Made by a program: the position numbers and the translations under genes. A stretch of 64,000 nucleotides of DNA from contig NZ_CP019914.1 of assembly GCF_002214805.1 (NCBI RefSeq), forward strand, positions 2,852,001-2,916,000. The letters run 5' to 3'. Source of the stretch: Brachyspira hampsonii. Lineage in GTDB: Bacteria; Spirochaetota; Brachyspiria; Brachyspirales; Brachyspiraceae. Positions 18,516-27,059 of this stretch are shown here, in pieces (the first letter of the stretch is position 1; every line of letters begins with the position of its first letter). The notes under the pieces were generated by a model that saw nothing but the letters and a program-made list of their open reading frames with translations, did not search any database and was not told where the DNA came from.

Positions 18516-19664
18516 ATGTTAAGAAAATCATTAATTATAATTTTTCTTTTGATTACAGGTATTTTATATTCTCAGGAATCTCAGGAGCCTCCTGTAAATA
18601 TACCAATAATAAAGGCTATAGCCAATAATGATATTAAGACTTTACAGAAATTGATAGAAGATGGTGCGGATGTGAATGTTAAAGATGCAGAAGGGAATAC
18701 TCCGCTTATATGGGCTTCTCTTCTTGGATTGGATAAGATAGTGGAAGAATTATTATCAAGTGGTGCTGATATTAATATGGGTAATAGTTTTGGAAATACT
18801 CCTATAATGGCTGCGGTATTAGAGGGAAATAATGGTACTATAAGAACTTTAATATCAAAAGGTGCTGATTTAAATATTAAGAATAAAGACGGATGGACTG
18901 CTGTAATGTGGGCTTGTGTTAATGGGAATTTATCTGTTCTTAAAATGCTTGTCAATGCAAGGGCTGAGATTAATGTAAAAGATATTAATGGAAGCACACC
19001 TTTAATGGTGGCATCAGACAGCGGATATACTGATATAGTTAAAGAGCTTATAAAGTTAGATGTTAATGTAAATGAAAAGAATAATTTTGGAGATACTGCC
19101 ATAATGATGGGAGCTATTATTGGGGATGCATCTATTGTACGAGAATTAATTAAAGCTGGTGCAAATATAGATGAAAAAGGATCTAATGGGGGAGCTGCTT
19201 TGATATATGCATCAAGGTTTGGAAGAATAGAGGTAGTGAGGGAATTATTAAAAAATAATGCAGATGTTAATATTACAGCTGATGATGGTACTTCTCCTAT
19301 ATTAGCTGCATGTATAGACGGACACAGTGATATTGTAAAAGAATTAATAAAAAATAATGCTGACATTAACAAGCCTGATAATGTAGGATATTGTCCATTG
19401 ATAGTTTCTGCTATAGAGGATCATATAGTAATAGTTGAGGCTTTATTAAATGCGGGAGCTGATATTGAAGCGGTTACTAAAGAGGGGTATACGGCATTAA
19501 TGGGGGCAGCTATTAGAGGAAACTTAGAAATGGCTCAGGTTTTGCTAGATGCAGGAGCTGATATAAATCATAAAGCACCTAATGGAAAAACGGCATTAAG
19601 CATGGCAGAAGAAAAAGAACAGGAAGAGATGGTGAATTTTTTGAAAGCCAACAATGCAAAATAA
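18516..19664 (+). CDS. Exported ankyrin-repeat protein (382 aa)
   Basis: 382 residues from the ATG at 18516, which has GGAAAG upstream and opens a signal peptide 'LIIIFLLITGILYS'. The rest is a continuous set of about ten ankyrin units ('GNTPLIWASLLGLDKIVEEL', 'GADINMGNSFGNTPIMAA' and so on). Unlike the other two ankyrin genes of this half of the window it is on the plus strand with no close partner. The stop codon overlaps the first arm of its terminator. Protein binding outside the cytoplasm is inferred. Confidence 0.9.
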   Translation: MLRKSLIIIFLLITGILYSQESQEPPVNIPIIKAIANNDIKTLQKLIEDGADVNVKDAEGNTPLIWASLLGLDKIVEELLSSGADINMGNSFGNTPIMAAVLEGNNGTIRTLISKGADLNIKNKDGWTAVMWACVNGNLSVLKMLVNARAEINVKDINGSTPLMVASDSGYTDIVKELIKLDVNVNEKNNFGDTAIMMGAIIGDASIVRELIKAGANIDEKGSNGGAALIYASRFGRIEVVRELLKNNADVNITADDGTSPILAACIDGHSDIVKELIKNNADINKPDNVGYCPLIVSAIEDHIVIVEALLNAGADIEAVTKEGYTALMGAAIRGNLEMAQVLLDAGADINHKAPNGKTALSMAEEKEQEEMVNFLKANNAK

Positions 19665-19724
19665 AAATTGTGAGCATCCGTTAAGTTTACTTGACGGATC
19701 TTTATAGCGAACAATTTTTATGAT
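19663..19724 (+). terminator. Nested-hairpin terminator after the ankyrin gene
   Basis: Outer arms AAAAATTGT (19663-19671) and ACAATTTTT (19711-19719) enclose an inner stem ATCCGTTAAG / CTTGACGGAT (19676-19699, one G-T pair). The outer arm overlaps the stop codon, the same layout as in each unit of the 82-bp array at 9433-10004. Confidence 0.7.
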
Positions 19725-19880
19725 AGTAATTTATTATTGCTAGCTATAAACTTTATTAAAAATATCTGATAACATTATTTATTAATCTATATACTCAATT
19801 TTTTATTTTTATTAAAAGGGATTGTTTTTTATTTCTTAATAATATAATATTATGCACAATAAAAAAATGATAGGATATCA

Positions 19881-20768
19881 ATGTTTAAAGACAGCGGCAT
19901 AACAACTCAGGATTTACTTAGATCCGTAAGACAAATAGAAATAAAAACTTCAAGAATAGTGAATTCATATTTTGCAGGGCAGTATCATTCTGCTTTCAAA
20001 GGTCAGGGTATAGAGTTTGATGAAGTTAGAAAGTATACTATAGGCGATGATGTTAGAGCGATGGATTGGAAGGTTAGTGCTAGGTATAATGAGCCTTTCA
20101 TAAAACGGTTTAGAGAGGAACGAGAACTTAGCGTTATAATACTTGCAGATTTTTCAGCATCCACAGATTTCGGATTCACTAAAACAAAACATAATTTAAT
20201 AGTTGAGCTTAGTGCTTTGCTTAGCTTTTCAGCTTTAAAAAATAATGATAAAGTAGGACTTTTAATATTTACTGATACGGTGGAGAAATTTATTCCTTTA
20301 AATAAAGGCAAAAATCATGTTCTTAGAATAATAAGAGAGCTTATAGAGTTTACTCCTAAAAGTACGCAGACTAATGCAGCTAGTGCCTTAGAATATTTTA
20401 ATAGAATACAGAAAAGAGACAGCATTACTTTTTTGATAACAGATGCCTGCTGCGAACTTCCTAAAAAGGAAATAGATATTACAAGAAAGCGTCATGATTT
20501 TATAGTATGTTTGGTTAATGATAGGCTTGAGTATCATCTTCCTAGTTTGGGAGGTACTTTGGTATTGTCTGATTTGGAAAATGATGATTATGTTTATTTC
20601 GATATGTCTAATAAAAAAATAAGAGAAGAATATCTTAATGAGCAGAATAGGATTATGGAAGAAAGACTAGATTTTTTAAAAAGAAATTCTATAGAGCGTA
20701 TAATTCTTGATACTTCTAGTGATTATGTTAATGATGTAATGAAGTTTTTTGTCAAAAGAAGAAGGTAA
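19881..20768 (+). CDS. DUF58 domain protein
   Basis: 295 residues. The DUF58 signature 'YTIGDDVRAMDWKVSARYNE' and 'KRFREERELSVIILADFSAS' lies at ~50-95, followed by a von Willebrand A-like fold whose 'DFSAS' resembles a partial MIDAS motif. Family members usually sit beside MoxR ATPases and act in assembly or activation of envelope complexes; no MoxR gene is adjacent here. AGGATATC precedes the ATG. The MATE exporter gene begins 15 bases after the stop, so the two are probably co-transcribed. Confidence 0.88.
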   Translation: MFKDSGITTQDLLRSVRQIEIKTSRIVNSYFAGQYHSAFKGQGIEFDEVRKYTIGDDVRAMDWKVSARYNEPFIKRFREERELSVIILADFSASTDFGFTKTKHNLIVELSALLSFSALKNNDKVGLLIFTDTVEKFIPLNKGKNHVLRIIRELIEFTPKSTQTNAASALEYFNRIQKRDSITFLITDACCELPKKEIDITRKRHDFIVCLVNDRLEYHLPSLGGTLVLSDLENDDYVYFDMSNKKIREEYLNEQNRIMEERLDFLKRNSIERIILDTSSDYVNDVMKFFVKRRR

Positions 20769-20783
20769 ATTTTAGGATTTATT

Positions 20784-22133
20784 ATGACAAAAGATATGAC
20801 AGTCGGAAGTCCGTTTAAAACTATAATATATTTTTCTATACCAATGCTTATAGGAGGCATATTTCAGCAATTTTATAGCGTTGCAGATACCATTATAATA
20901 GGAAAATTTGCAGGTTCTAGGGCTTTAGCTTCTATAGGTGCAACAACTTCAACTATGTTTTTCTTTTTATCATTTGCTGTAGGCTTTACGAATGCTTTTT
21001 CAATAGTTATGGGGCAGTTTTTTGGGGCTAAAAATGAGGTTATGATTAAAAGAACTTTTTTAAACTCCATCTATATAACATTGGGCAGTTCTTTAATACT
21101 TTTGATATTTGGTTTATTTTTTTCAAAGTATTTGATGATTCTTTTAAAGACTCCTCCTGATATAATAGAAAATTCTATAATTTATTTGAAAATATGCGTA
21201 GGCTTATCGTTCGGACAGCTTTTTTATAACGGTGCTGCTAGTATATTGAGAGCTTTGGGGGACAGTAAAACTCCTTTATATTTTTTAATACTTACAACTA
21301 TACTCAATATTATATTAGATTTAATATTTGTTGTTTTATTAGATATGAATGTTGCCGGTGTTGCAATTGCCACTGTAATATCTCAAATGATTTCAGCTAT
21401 TTTAAGCATACTATATATAGTGAAAAAATTTCCTATTTTAAAATTAAATAAAAGTGATATGGTATTCGAGTTTGATAATTTATTTATGATAATTAAAATA
21501 GGCGTATCTATGAGTATACAGGCAATATTTTTATCTATAGGTGAAATGATTATAAGCGGAGTAGTTAATACTTTTGGTACTAATGTTGTGGCATCATATA
21601 CTACAGGAAATAGAATAAATCAATTTGCATCTATGGCATTTTTTGTTATTTCTGAGGCTTTTGCGGTATACACAGCACAAAATTTCGGAGCTGGTAAGAT
21701 TGATAGGATAAAAGAAGGTTTTAGAAGTATAATATTACTTTCTTTATCATTGAGCGTATTGGCAGCTGTAATAATATTTTTATTTGGCGATCATTTAGTG
21801 AGAATATTTATATCTAGCAAAGATGAGTATATAGATATAATATCAGAAATATGTAAAGGCTATCTGAGAATATCTTCTTTATTCTATCCGTTTTTGGGTA
21901 TAATAGTTTTATACAATAATTCTGTAAGGGCTATTGGAAAAGCATTGATTCCTTTGATATCCGGAATAACTGAACTTGTTATAAAAGTTGGCGGCTCTGT
22001 ATTTTTATCAATACCATTAGGATATGTTGGAATATGGTTTGCAAATCCTGTAGGATGGGCTATAGGAATAATTCCTACTTGTATATATTTTCATAAATAT
22101 GCTTTTAATAAAAAAACTAATAATATTTATTAA
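20784..22133 (+). CDS. MATE family multidrug/Na+ antiporter
   Basis: 449 residues with about 12 membrane segments. The N-terminal signature 'PMLIGGIFQQFYSVADTIII' and 'GKFAGSRALASIGA' and the duplicated second half ('GVSMSIQAIFLSIGEMIISG') identify the MATE exporters, which expel cationic compounds using Na+ or H+. AGGAT precedes the ATG. It overlaps no gene but ends only 10 bases from the convergent LptF/LptG-type gene, with no terminator in between. Confidence 0.93.
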   Translation: MTKDMTVGSPFKTIIYFSIPMLIGGIFQQFYSVADTIIIGKFAGSRALASIGATTSTMFFFLSFAVGFTNAFSIVMGQFFGAKNEVMIKRTFLNSIYITLGSSLILLIFGLFFSKYLMILLKTPPDIIENSIIYLKICVGLSFGQLFYNGAASILRALGDSKTPLYFLILTTILNIILDLIFVVLLDMNVAGVAIATVISQMISAILSILYIVKKFPILKLNKSDMVFEFDNLFMIIKIGVSMSIQAIFLSIGEMIISGVVNTFGTNVVASYTTGNRINQFASMAFFVISEAFAVYTAQNFGAGKIDRIKEGFRSIILLSLSLSVLAAVIIFLFGDHLVRIFISSKDEYIDIISEICKGYLRISSLFYPFLGIIVLYNNSVRAIGKALIPLISGITELVIKVGGSVFLSIPLGYVGIWFANPVGWAIGIIPTCIYFHKYAFNKKTNNIY

Positions 22134-22143
22134 ATTGATAATT

Positions 22144-23397
22144 TTATTTTCCTCTGCTGAAGAAAGATCTTATCATGAGAAAACTCCCCATTATAGCTAA
22201 AACTATATTTGGAAACCACATAGCAATAATAGGAGGTACTTTTTTACCGCCTGCTATTAATTCTGCCGCAGTAATAAGCAAATAGTATATAACAACTACT
22301 ATTACAGATAGTCCGAATCCGAATCCCTTACCGCTTCTTTTTCCAACTATTCCTAAAGGAGCCCCTATCAAAACCATAAATAAACATGCAGCAGGTATAG
22401 AAATAAATTTATGAAACTCCACATAATAAAAATATGGTACAGATTCCTCAATAGCTTTTTCTTTTAAAGCTGTTAATTCTGCTGAATTGGTTTGTATATA
22501 TTCATTAGAGAATGAAGTTATAGTAACGGCATTAGTATCTATGTTATGATAAGCATTTATTATCATTCCGTTTATTTGATCATCAGCAGATTTATTTGCA
22601 GCTGCTTTTGACTCATTGATTTTTTTCATTATTTCCCAAGAAGGCATTTCTCTTAATCCTCTTTCATGGGAAGTCAATGTACTTACATTTCTTACGATAT
22701 TTATATCCATAGAGTCAAATACAGTATAATCATTAGATATAAATCCATATCCCGGCATTTCCTGTACAACACCATCATATAAAGTTAAAGTTACCACCTG
22801 AGCATTAGCCTCATTATTTTTCCAAAGCCCGTATTTGGCAGTGATAACTCTTTTAGTTTCGGATCTGTCGTATATTACAACATTAGACATACTTGTATCA
22901 TCAGCATATTTTGAGCCTATTGATAATCCCATATCCTGAATATCAGAGAACTCTAATTTTCCTACAGCGATAGAAGGTTTGATATTAACCATATATGAAA
23001 TTAATGCTCTGTATCTGTAATTAGCTTCAGACATAACAACATTGTTAAAAAATAATGAAAAACAAAATGTAATAATTCCTAATATTATAATAGGTGCGTA
23101 TATTCTCATATGAGGAAATCCCAAAGCACGCATTACTATTATCTCATTATCTGAGGAAAGCCTTCCGTATCCTATGATGCTTGCCATAAGTATAGACATA
23201 GGTATTGTTATTGCTATATTAAAAGGAAGCATATATACAAATACTTCCAATGACATTAATAAAGGGGCTCCATTATTTACAATAAGTCTTATTAATTCAG
23301 GCAGAAGCTGTATTACAAATACAAATGTAAAAAATAAAATGCCAGCAAAGAAAGGTCCTATAGTTTCAATGATAATATATTTGTTAATTTTTTTCAT
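22144..23397 (-). CDS. LptF/LptG family permease
   Basis: 417 residues of the YjgP/YjgQ family. Transmembrane segments near residues 12-32, 55-75 and 100-120 and three more at the C-terminus (from ~325) flank a periplasmic jellyroll region; 'GYGRLSSDNEIIVMRALGF' is the conserved coupling loop. Partners LptB and the second permease carry lipopolysaccharide or a related lipid from the inner to the outer membrane; none is in this window. It follows the small membrane protein by two bases without a ribosome site, so translation is probably coupled. Whether it is LptF or LptG cannot be decided from this. Confidence 0.88.
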   Translation of the reverse strand: MKKINKYIIIETIGPFFAGILFFTFVFVIQLLPELIRLIVNNGAPLLMSLEVFVYMLPFNIAITIPMSILMASIIGYGRLSSDNEIIVMRALGFPHMRIYAPIIILGIITFCFSLFFNNVVMSEANYRYRALISYMVNIKPSIAVGKLEFSDIQDMGLSIGSKYADDTSMSNVVIYDRSETKRVITAKYGLWKNNEANAQVVTLTLYDGVVQEMPGYGFISNDYTVFDSMDINIVRNVSTLTSHERGLREMPSWEIMKKINESKAAANKSADDQINGMIINAYHNIDTNAVTITSFSNEYIQTNSAELTALKEKAIEESVPYFYYVEFHKFISIPAACLFMVLIGAPLGIVGKRSGKGFGFGLSVIVVVIYYLLITAAELIAGGKKVPPIIAMWFPNIVLAIMGSFLMIRSFFSRGK

Positions 23398-23399
23398 AA

Positions 23400-23966
23400 T
23401 TATATATAACTAATAAAAACTCCAAATACTAATATTGCTAATGATATATATAATAAATAATCACATATTATGGGAGCTATTAAAACTAAAAATGCTTTTA
23501 ATGAACTTTCTATATTAAATGAGTATTTTATATTATTATAAAGTAAAATTATATAATATAACTGCAATAACAATAAAACTGCAATTTGTATAAAATATAG
23601 GGAAGAAAATCTCCCAAATATTAATGTTATAGGAAGAATAAAAATAAATATTCCATATATACCAAAACAGTTATTAATAAAAGTTGTTATATCTTTTTTA
23701 TCATTATTTTTAAAAAATACTGATATTGTGAGGTTAATAACAGCTATTTTACCTATATTTGATATTGCAATATATGCTGCTAAGCCGAATGATAATATAA
23801 TTAAAGTTAATATATTTGATTTAGATGCTGCTGTATATAATACTGATATAGCTATGCTTAAAGATGCAAGTAAATATATAAAGATAGAATATTCAAAATT
23901 TATAGATTTTTTTATAGCATCTTTAGGTTTTAATATGTAATAGTATATAGCTTCATGTAACTGCAT
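23400..23966 (-). CDS. Small multi-pass membrane protein (Yip1-like)
   Basis: 188 residues with five hydrophobic segments. The N-terminal 'YYYILKPKDAIKK' followed by membrane spans and a short loop is the layout of Yip1-domain proteins in bacterial operons, but no diagnostic motif is visible. It overlaps the SppA stop codon (TAATG) and precedes the permease gene by two bases, so it belongs to the operon rnj-sppA-this-lptF/G. Confidence 0.6.
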   Translation of the reverse strand: MQLHEAIYYYILKPKDAIKKSINFEYSIFIYLLASLSIAISVLYTAASKSNILTLIILSFGLAAYIAISNIGKIAVINLTISVFFKNNDKKDITTFINNCFGIYGIFIFILPITLIFGRFSSLYFIQIAVLLLLQLYYIILLYNNIKYSFNIESSLKAFLVLIAPIICDYLLYISLAILVFGVFISYI

Positions 23967-25063
23967 TAATTTACTCCATTATAATTTGGAATATAAATAT
24001 ACATAGGCACTCCGATATATTTTGTATTCATTATTTCTTCATAAGGGAAAGGAATACCTGATTTAGGCTTAATAGTTTCTGAGATATTTGCAAATAGTAA
24101 ATTTAGTACATCATTTTTTTCTTTAGGTTTATTTATTATATAAGGTTCTTCGTCCTCTATTCCGCCCATTTCTGCTGCAGCTTTTACAGCATCATGTAAA
24201 GTTCCTATAGAATCTATAAGCCCTATTTCTAATGCTTTTTTTCCGCTGAATACTCTGCCGTCAAATATATCTTCTCTATTACCTTTTATTTTATCTCCTC
24301 TTGACTGTTCAACAACATTTGTAAACTGTCCTACAAATTCATCTGTCATATCCTGCCAATATGCAAGCTCATCTTCTCTAGGTTCTCTGAAAGGAGACAA
24401 AGAATCTTTATTTCTTCCGCTTTTTATAGTATACATTTTTATTCCGTACTTGTCCATCAATTCTGATATATTAAAGAATTGAGATATAACACCTATACTT
24501 CCTGTGAGAGTAGATTCATTAGCATATATTTTATCTGCTATCATTGATATATAGTATCCTCCGCTTGCTGCCATTGATCTGAAAGATGCTACTATTGGTT
24601 TAGGATACTTTTCTTTTAATTCCTGTAAATATTTTAAAGCTTCCTCACATGAGGTTAAAGATCCTCCGGGACTATCAACCTGAAGCACAATAGCCTTAAC
24701 TTTTGGATGCTGCATATAATATTCAAAATCTGAAATAAGCTCTTCTGTTACTGAAGGATATTCCATACCTAAACTATTTTTTCTTTTTATATGGGTTATA
24801 ACTCCGTTTAAATCTACTATTGCTATTCCATCTTTCAAAGAGGTTTTCGATTGCACAGAAGAATTAATATTTACTGATATATTTTTATTTTCATTTTTTA
24901 AAAATATACTTGCTGCTCCTACAATTATTGATATTATTATTAGTAATGTAAATATTAACTCTCTTTTGCTGCTTTTTTCTTTTTTGATTTCATTCTTTTT
25001 ATCTGCGATGTATTCTTTTTCGTTACTGTCTTCTTGATTCTCTTTTTCTTCTTCGTATGACAT
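23966..25063 (-). CDS. sppA: Signal peptide peptidase SppA
   Basis: 365 residues, the short (36K) type. A charged N-terminus of ~35 residues is followed by one membrane segment 'LIFTLLIIISIIVGAA', then the ClpP-like serine protease fold: 'QVDSPGGSLTSCEEAL', 'SMAASGGYYISMIADKIYA' with the catalytic Ser, and 'TGSIGVISQF'. The Lys of the dyad is in 'KSGRNKD'. It cleaves remnant signal peptides in the membrane. AAGGAG precedes the ATG at 25063. Its first 109 bases overlap the end of the RNase J gene in another frame. Confidence 0.93.
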   Translation of the reverse strand: MSYEEEKENQEDSNEKEYIADKKNEIKKEKSSKRELIFTLLIIISIIVGAASIFLKNENKNISVNINSSVQSKTSLKDGIAIVDLNGVITHIKRKNSLGMEYPSVTEELISDFEYYMQHPKVKAIVLQVDSPGGSLTSCEEALKYLQELKEKYPKPIVASFRSMAASGGYYISMIADKIYANESTLTGSIGVISQFFNISELMDKYGIKMYTIKSGRNKDSLSPFREPREDELAYWQDMTDEFVGQFTNVVEQSRGDKIKGNREDIFDGRVFSGKKALEIGLIDSIGTLHDAVKAAAEMGGIEDEEPYIINKPKEKNDVLNLLFANISETIKPKSGIPFPYEEIMNTKYIGVPMYIYIPNYNGVN

Positions 25064-26886
25064 TTTGTTTTCTCCTTATTATTATCTTCTATTTCTATGT
25101 TTTCTATATTTTCTATATTGTTTTTAGAAATATTATTATTTTCATCGTTAATATGTGATTGTTCTATAATATGCTGTTGTTCTATATAGACATGATCCAT
25201 ATATAAACATACAAATATCACAGGTTCTCTGCCTATTATCTGAATAAATTTTTTTCGCAGAGCTTCTCGTACTTCATATTTTATAGTAGAAGGAGTTCTT
25301 TTATTTCTATTTAATAATTTTCTAACTGCTTCTATTGCTGAGTTTATTCCTTCTTCCCTTAATTGTTCAGTTTTATTTATAATGCCCTCTTTTTCTCCGC
25401 CTGTATATGTAAAGCCTTTACTTTCTAAATCAACTTTTATATCATATTGTCCTGCAGCATTTTTCTTTGCTACAACATTGGCAACTACTACTCCGTTAAG
25501 AGATAATTGTTCTCTGTCATAGAATATACTTTCCTCCAAATCTCCTACACCTTTTCCATCAACATATATATTTCTTATCTCTATAGGCTCTGTAATTTTT
25601 GCTTCTAAAGTTTCATCTATTTCAAGTACATCTCCATTATAAAGCAGGAATCCTTTAGTATCTAATCCATTTAAATTTTCAACTAATTTTATATGAGTAA
25701 TTAAATGTCTTTTCTCACCATGTATAGGAACAAAATATTTAGGTTTTACTAATCTATACATTAACTTTAAATCTTCGCTAGAAGCATGTCCTGATACATG
25801 AAGAAGTTTTTTATCTTCGCCGACCATTTTAGCACCGAGATCAAACAGATTATTTATCATTCTAGTAACTGCCATTTCATTTCCCGGTATAACGCTTGAT
25901 GAGAATATAACCATATCTCCGTCTTCTACTTTTATATGTTTATGAGCTTCTGCCGCTATAAGCGATAATGAGGAATAAGGTTCTCCCTGAGTTCCTGTAG
26001 TTATGCATACTATTTTTTCTCTAGGATATCTGTTTATTTTGTCTATTGGTATAACTATATCATAAAGATTTAAATATCCCATATCCTGAGCAATTTTAGT
26101 AAACTTTATTAAACTTCTTCCTGAAAATGCTACGAATTTATTATTAACTTTTGCAGCAGTTACTAAATCCTGTATTCGCTCTATACTGCTTGCAAATACT
26201 GCAACGATAATCATTCCGTCTTCATAAGCGAATAGGGGAGTCATATTATTTTGAACAACGCTTTCACTCATAGAAAAACCTTCTCTCTGACAGTTTGTAG
26301 AATCTGCCAGCATAAGAAGAACTCCATTTTCTCCGTATTCAGCGAATTTATAAAGATCTATAAATTTATCTGTTGTAGGGTTTAAATCTATTTTGAAATC
26401 TCCTGTATGTATTATAACTCCAAGAGGTGTTGTTATTGCTATTCCAACTCCGTCAGGTATACTATGATTTACCCTTATAAACTCTATATCAAAATTCATT
26501 CCTAATTGTATTTTATTTCTAGGTTCAACTTCATGCAGCTTTGTGTTTTTGTATTCATTTTTATAATCGTTTAATTTAGCTCTTAAAAAAGCCAAAGTAA
26601 GTCTTGAACCGTATATAGGAATATCAGGAAATTTTCTAAGGAAATGGGGTATAGCTCCTATATGATCTTCATGACCATGTGTAAGTATAAGTCCTATTAT
26701 ATTTTTATCTTCTAAATATGAAGTATCTGGAATAACATAATCTATACCGAGCATGTGATATCTTGGAAACATAAATCCGCAGTCTACTATTAAAAGTTCA
26801 TTTCCATATTCTATAACAGTCATATTCATACCTATTTCTTGTACTCCGCCAAGAGGTATGATTCTTATTTTATCATTATTATTCAT
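24955..26886 (-). CDS. rnj: Ribonuclease J
   Basis: 643 residues against about 555 for typical RNase J. The metallo-beta-lactamase motif 'THGHEDHIGAIPHF' (~70), 'NHSIPDGVGIAI' and 'HTGDFKID' (~165-180) and the beta-CASP region with 'VSGHASSEDLKLM' and 'PIHGE' are complete, so it should be an active 5'-3' exo/endoribonuclease of mRNA turnover. The extra ~75 C-terminal residues are low-complexity Asn/Glu then Lys/Arg-rich, and the last 36 are encoded in DNA shared with the start of sppA in another frame. It is first in a four-gene operon. Confidence 0.95.
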   Translation of the reverse strand: MNNNDKIRIIPLGGVQEIGMNMTVIEYGNELLIVDCGFMFPRYHMLGIDYVIPDTSYLEDKNIIGLILTHGHEDHIGAIPHFLRKFPDIPIYGSRLTLAFLRAKLNDYKNEYKNTKLHEVEPRNKIQLGMNFDIEFIRVNHSIPDGVGIAITTPLGVIIHTGDFKIDLNPTTDKFIDLYKFAEYGENGVLLMLADSTNCQREGFSMSESVVQNNMTPLFAYEDGMIIVAVFASSIERIQDLVTAAKVNNKFVAFSGRSLIKFTKIAQDMGYLNLYDIVIPIDKINRYPREKIVCITTGTQGEPYSSLSLIAAEAHKHIKVEDGDMVIFSSSVIPGNEMAVTRMINNLFDLGAKMVGEDKKLLHVSGHASSEDLKLMYRLVKPKYFVPIHGEKRHLITHIKLVENLNGLDTKGFLLYNGDVLEIDETLEAKITEPIEIRNIYVDGKGVGDLEESIFYDREQLSLNGVVVANVVAKKNAAGQYDIKVDLESKGFTYTGGEKEGIINKTEQLREEGINSAIEAVRKLLNRNKRTPSTIKYEVREALRKKFIQIIGREPVIFVCLYMDHVYIEQQHIIEQSHINDENNNISKNNIENIENIEIEDNNKEKTKCHTKKKKRIKKTVTKKNTSQIKRMKSKKKKAAKES

Positions 26887-27001
26887 TCATTAACTACTTT
26901 TATTGAAATTACTATAACAAAATTCAAGTTTATTTTTTATTTTAACTATAATCAAAATTAAGTCAAGTTATAATTTAATAGATAAATTAGTTTAAAATCA
27001 T

Positions 27002-27032
27002 AATGCGTAAATCATATTCAGACTTACGCATT
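27002..27032 (-). terminator. Hairpin between the beta-propeller gene and rnj
   Basis: Perfect 9-bp stem AATGCGTAA / TTACGCATT with a 13-base loop, 28 bases past the stop of the 27060-28682 gene. Only a weak T-run follows on the minus strand, so termination is uncertain. Confidence 0.45.
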
Positions 27033-27059
27033 AAAGATATAGGTAGAAGATTATAATAA

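Noticed and set aside
18581-19372. 263-residue minus-strand frame in the ankyrin gene
   Set aside because: It is the antisense shadow of ankyrin repeats; the repeat composition keeps the opposite frame open. Similar shadows occur in the other ankyrin genes, hbd, the gamma-glutamyltransferase-like gene and the tape measure gene.
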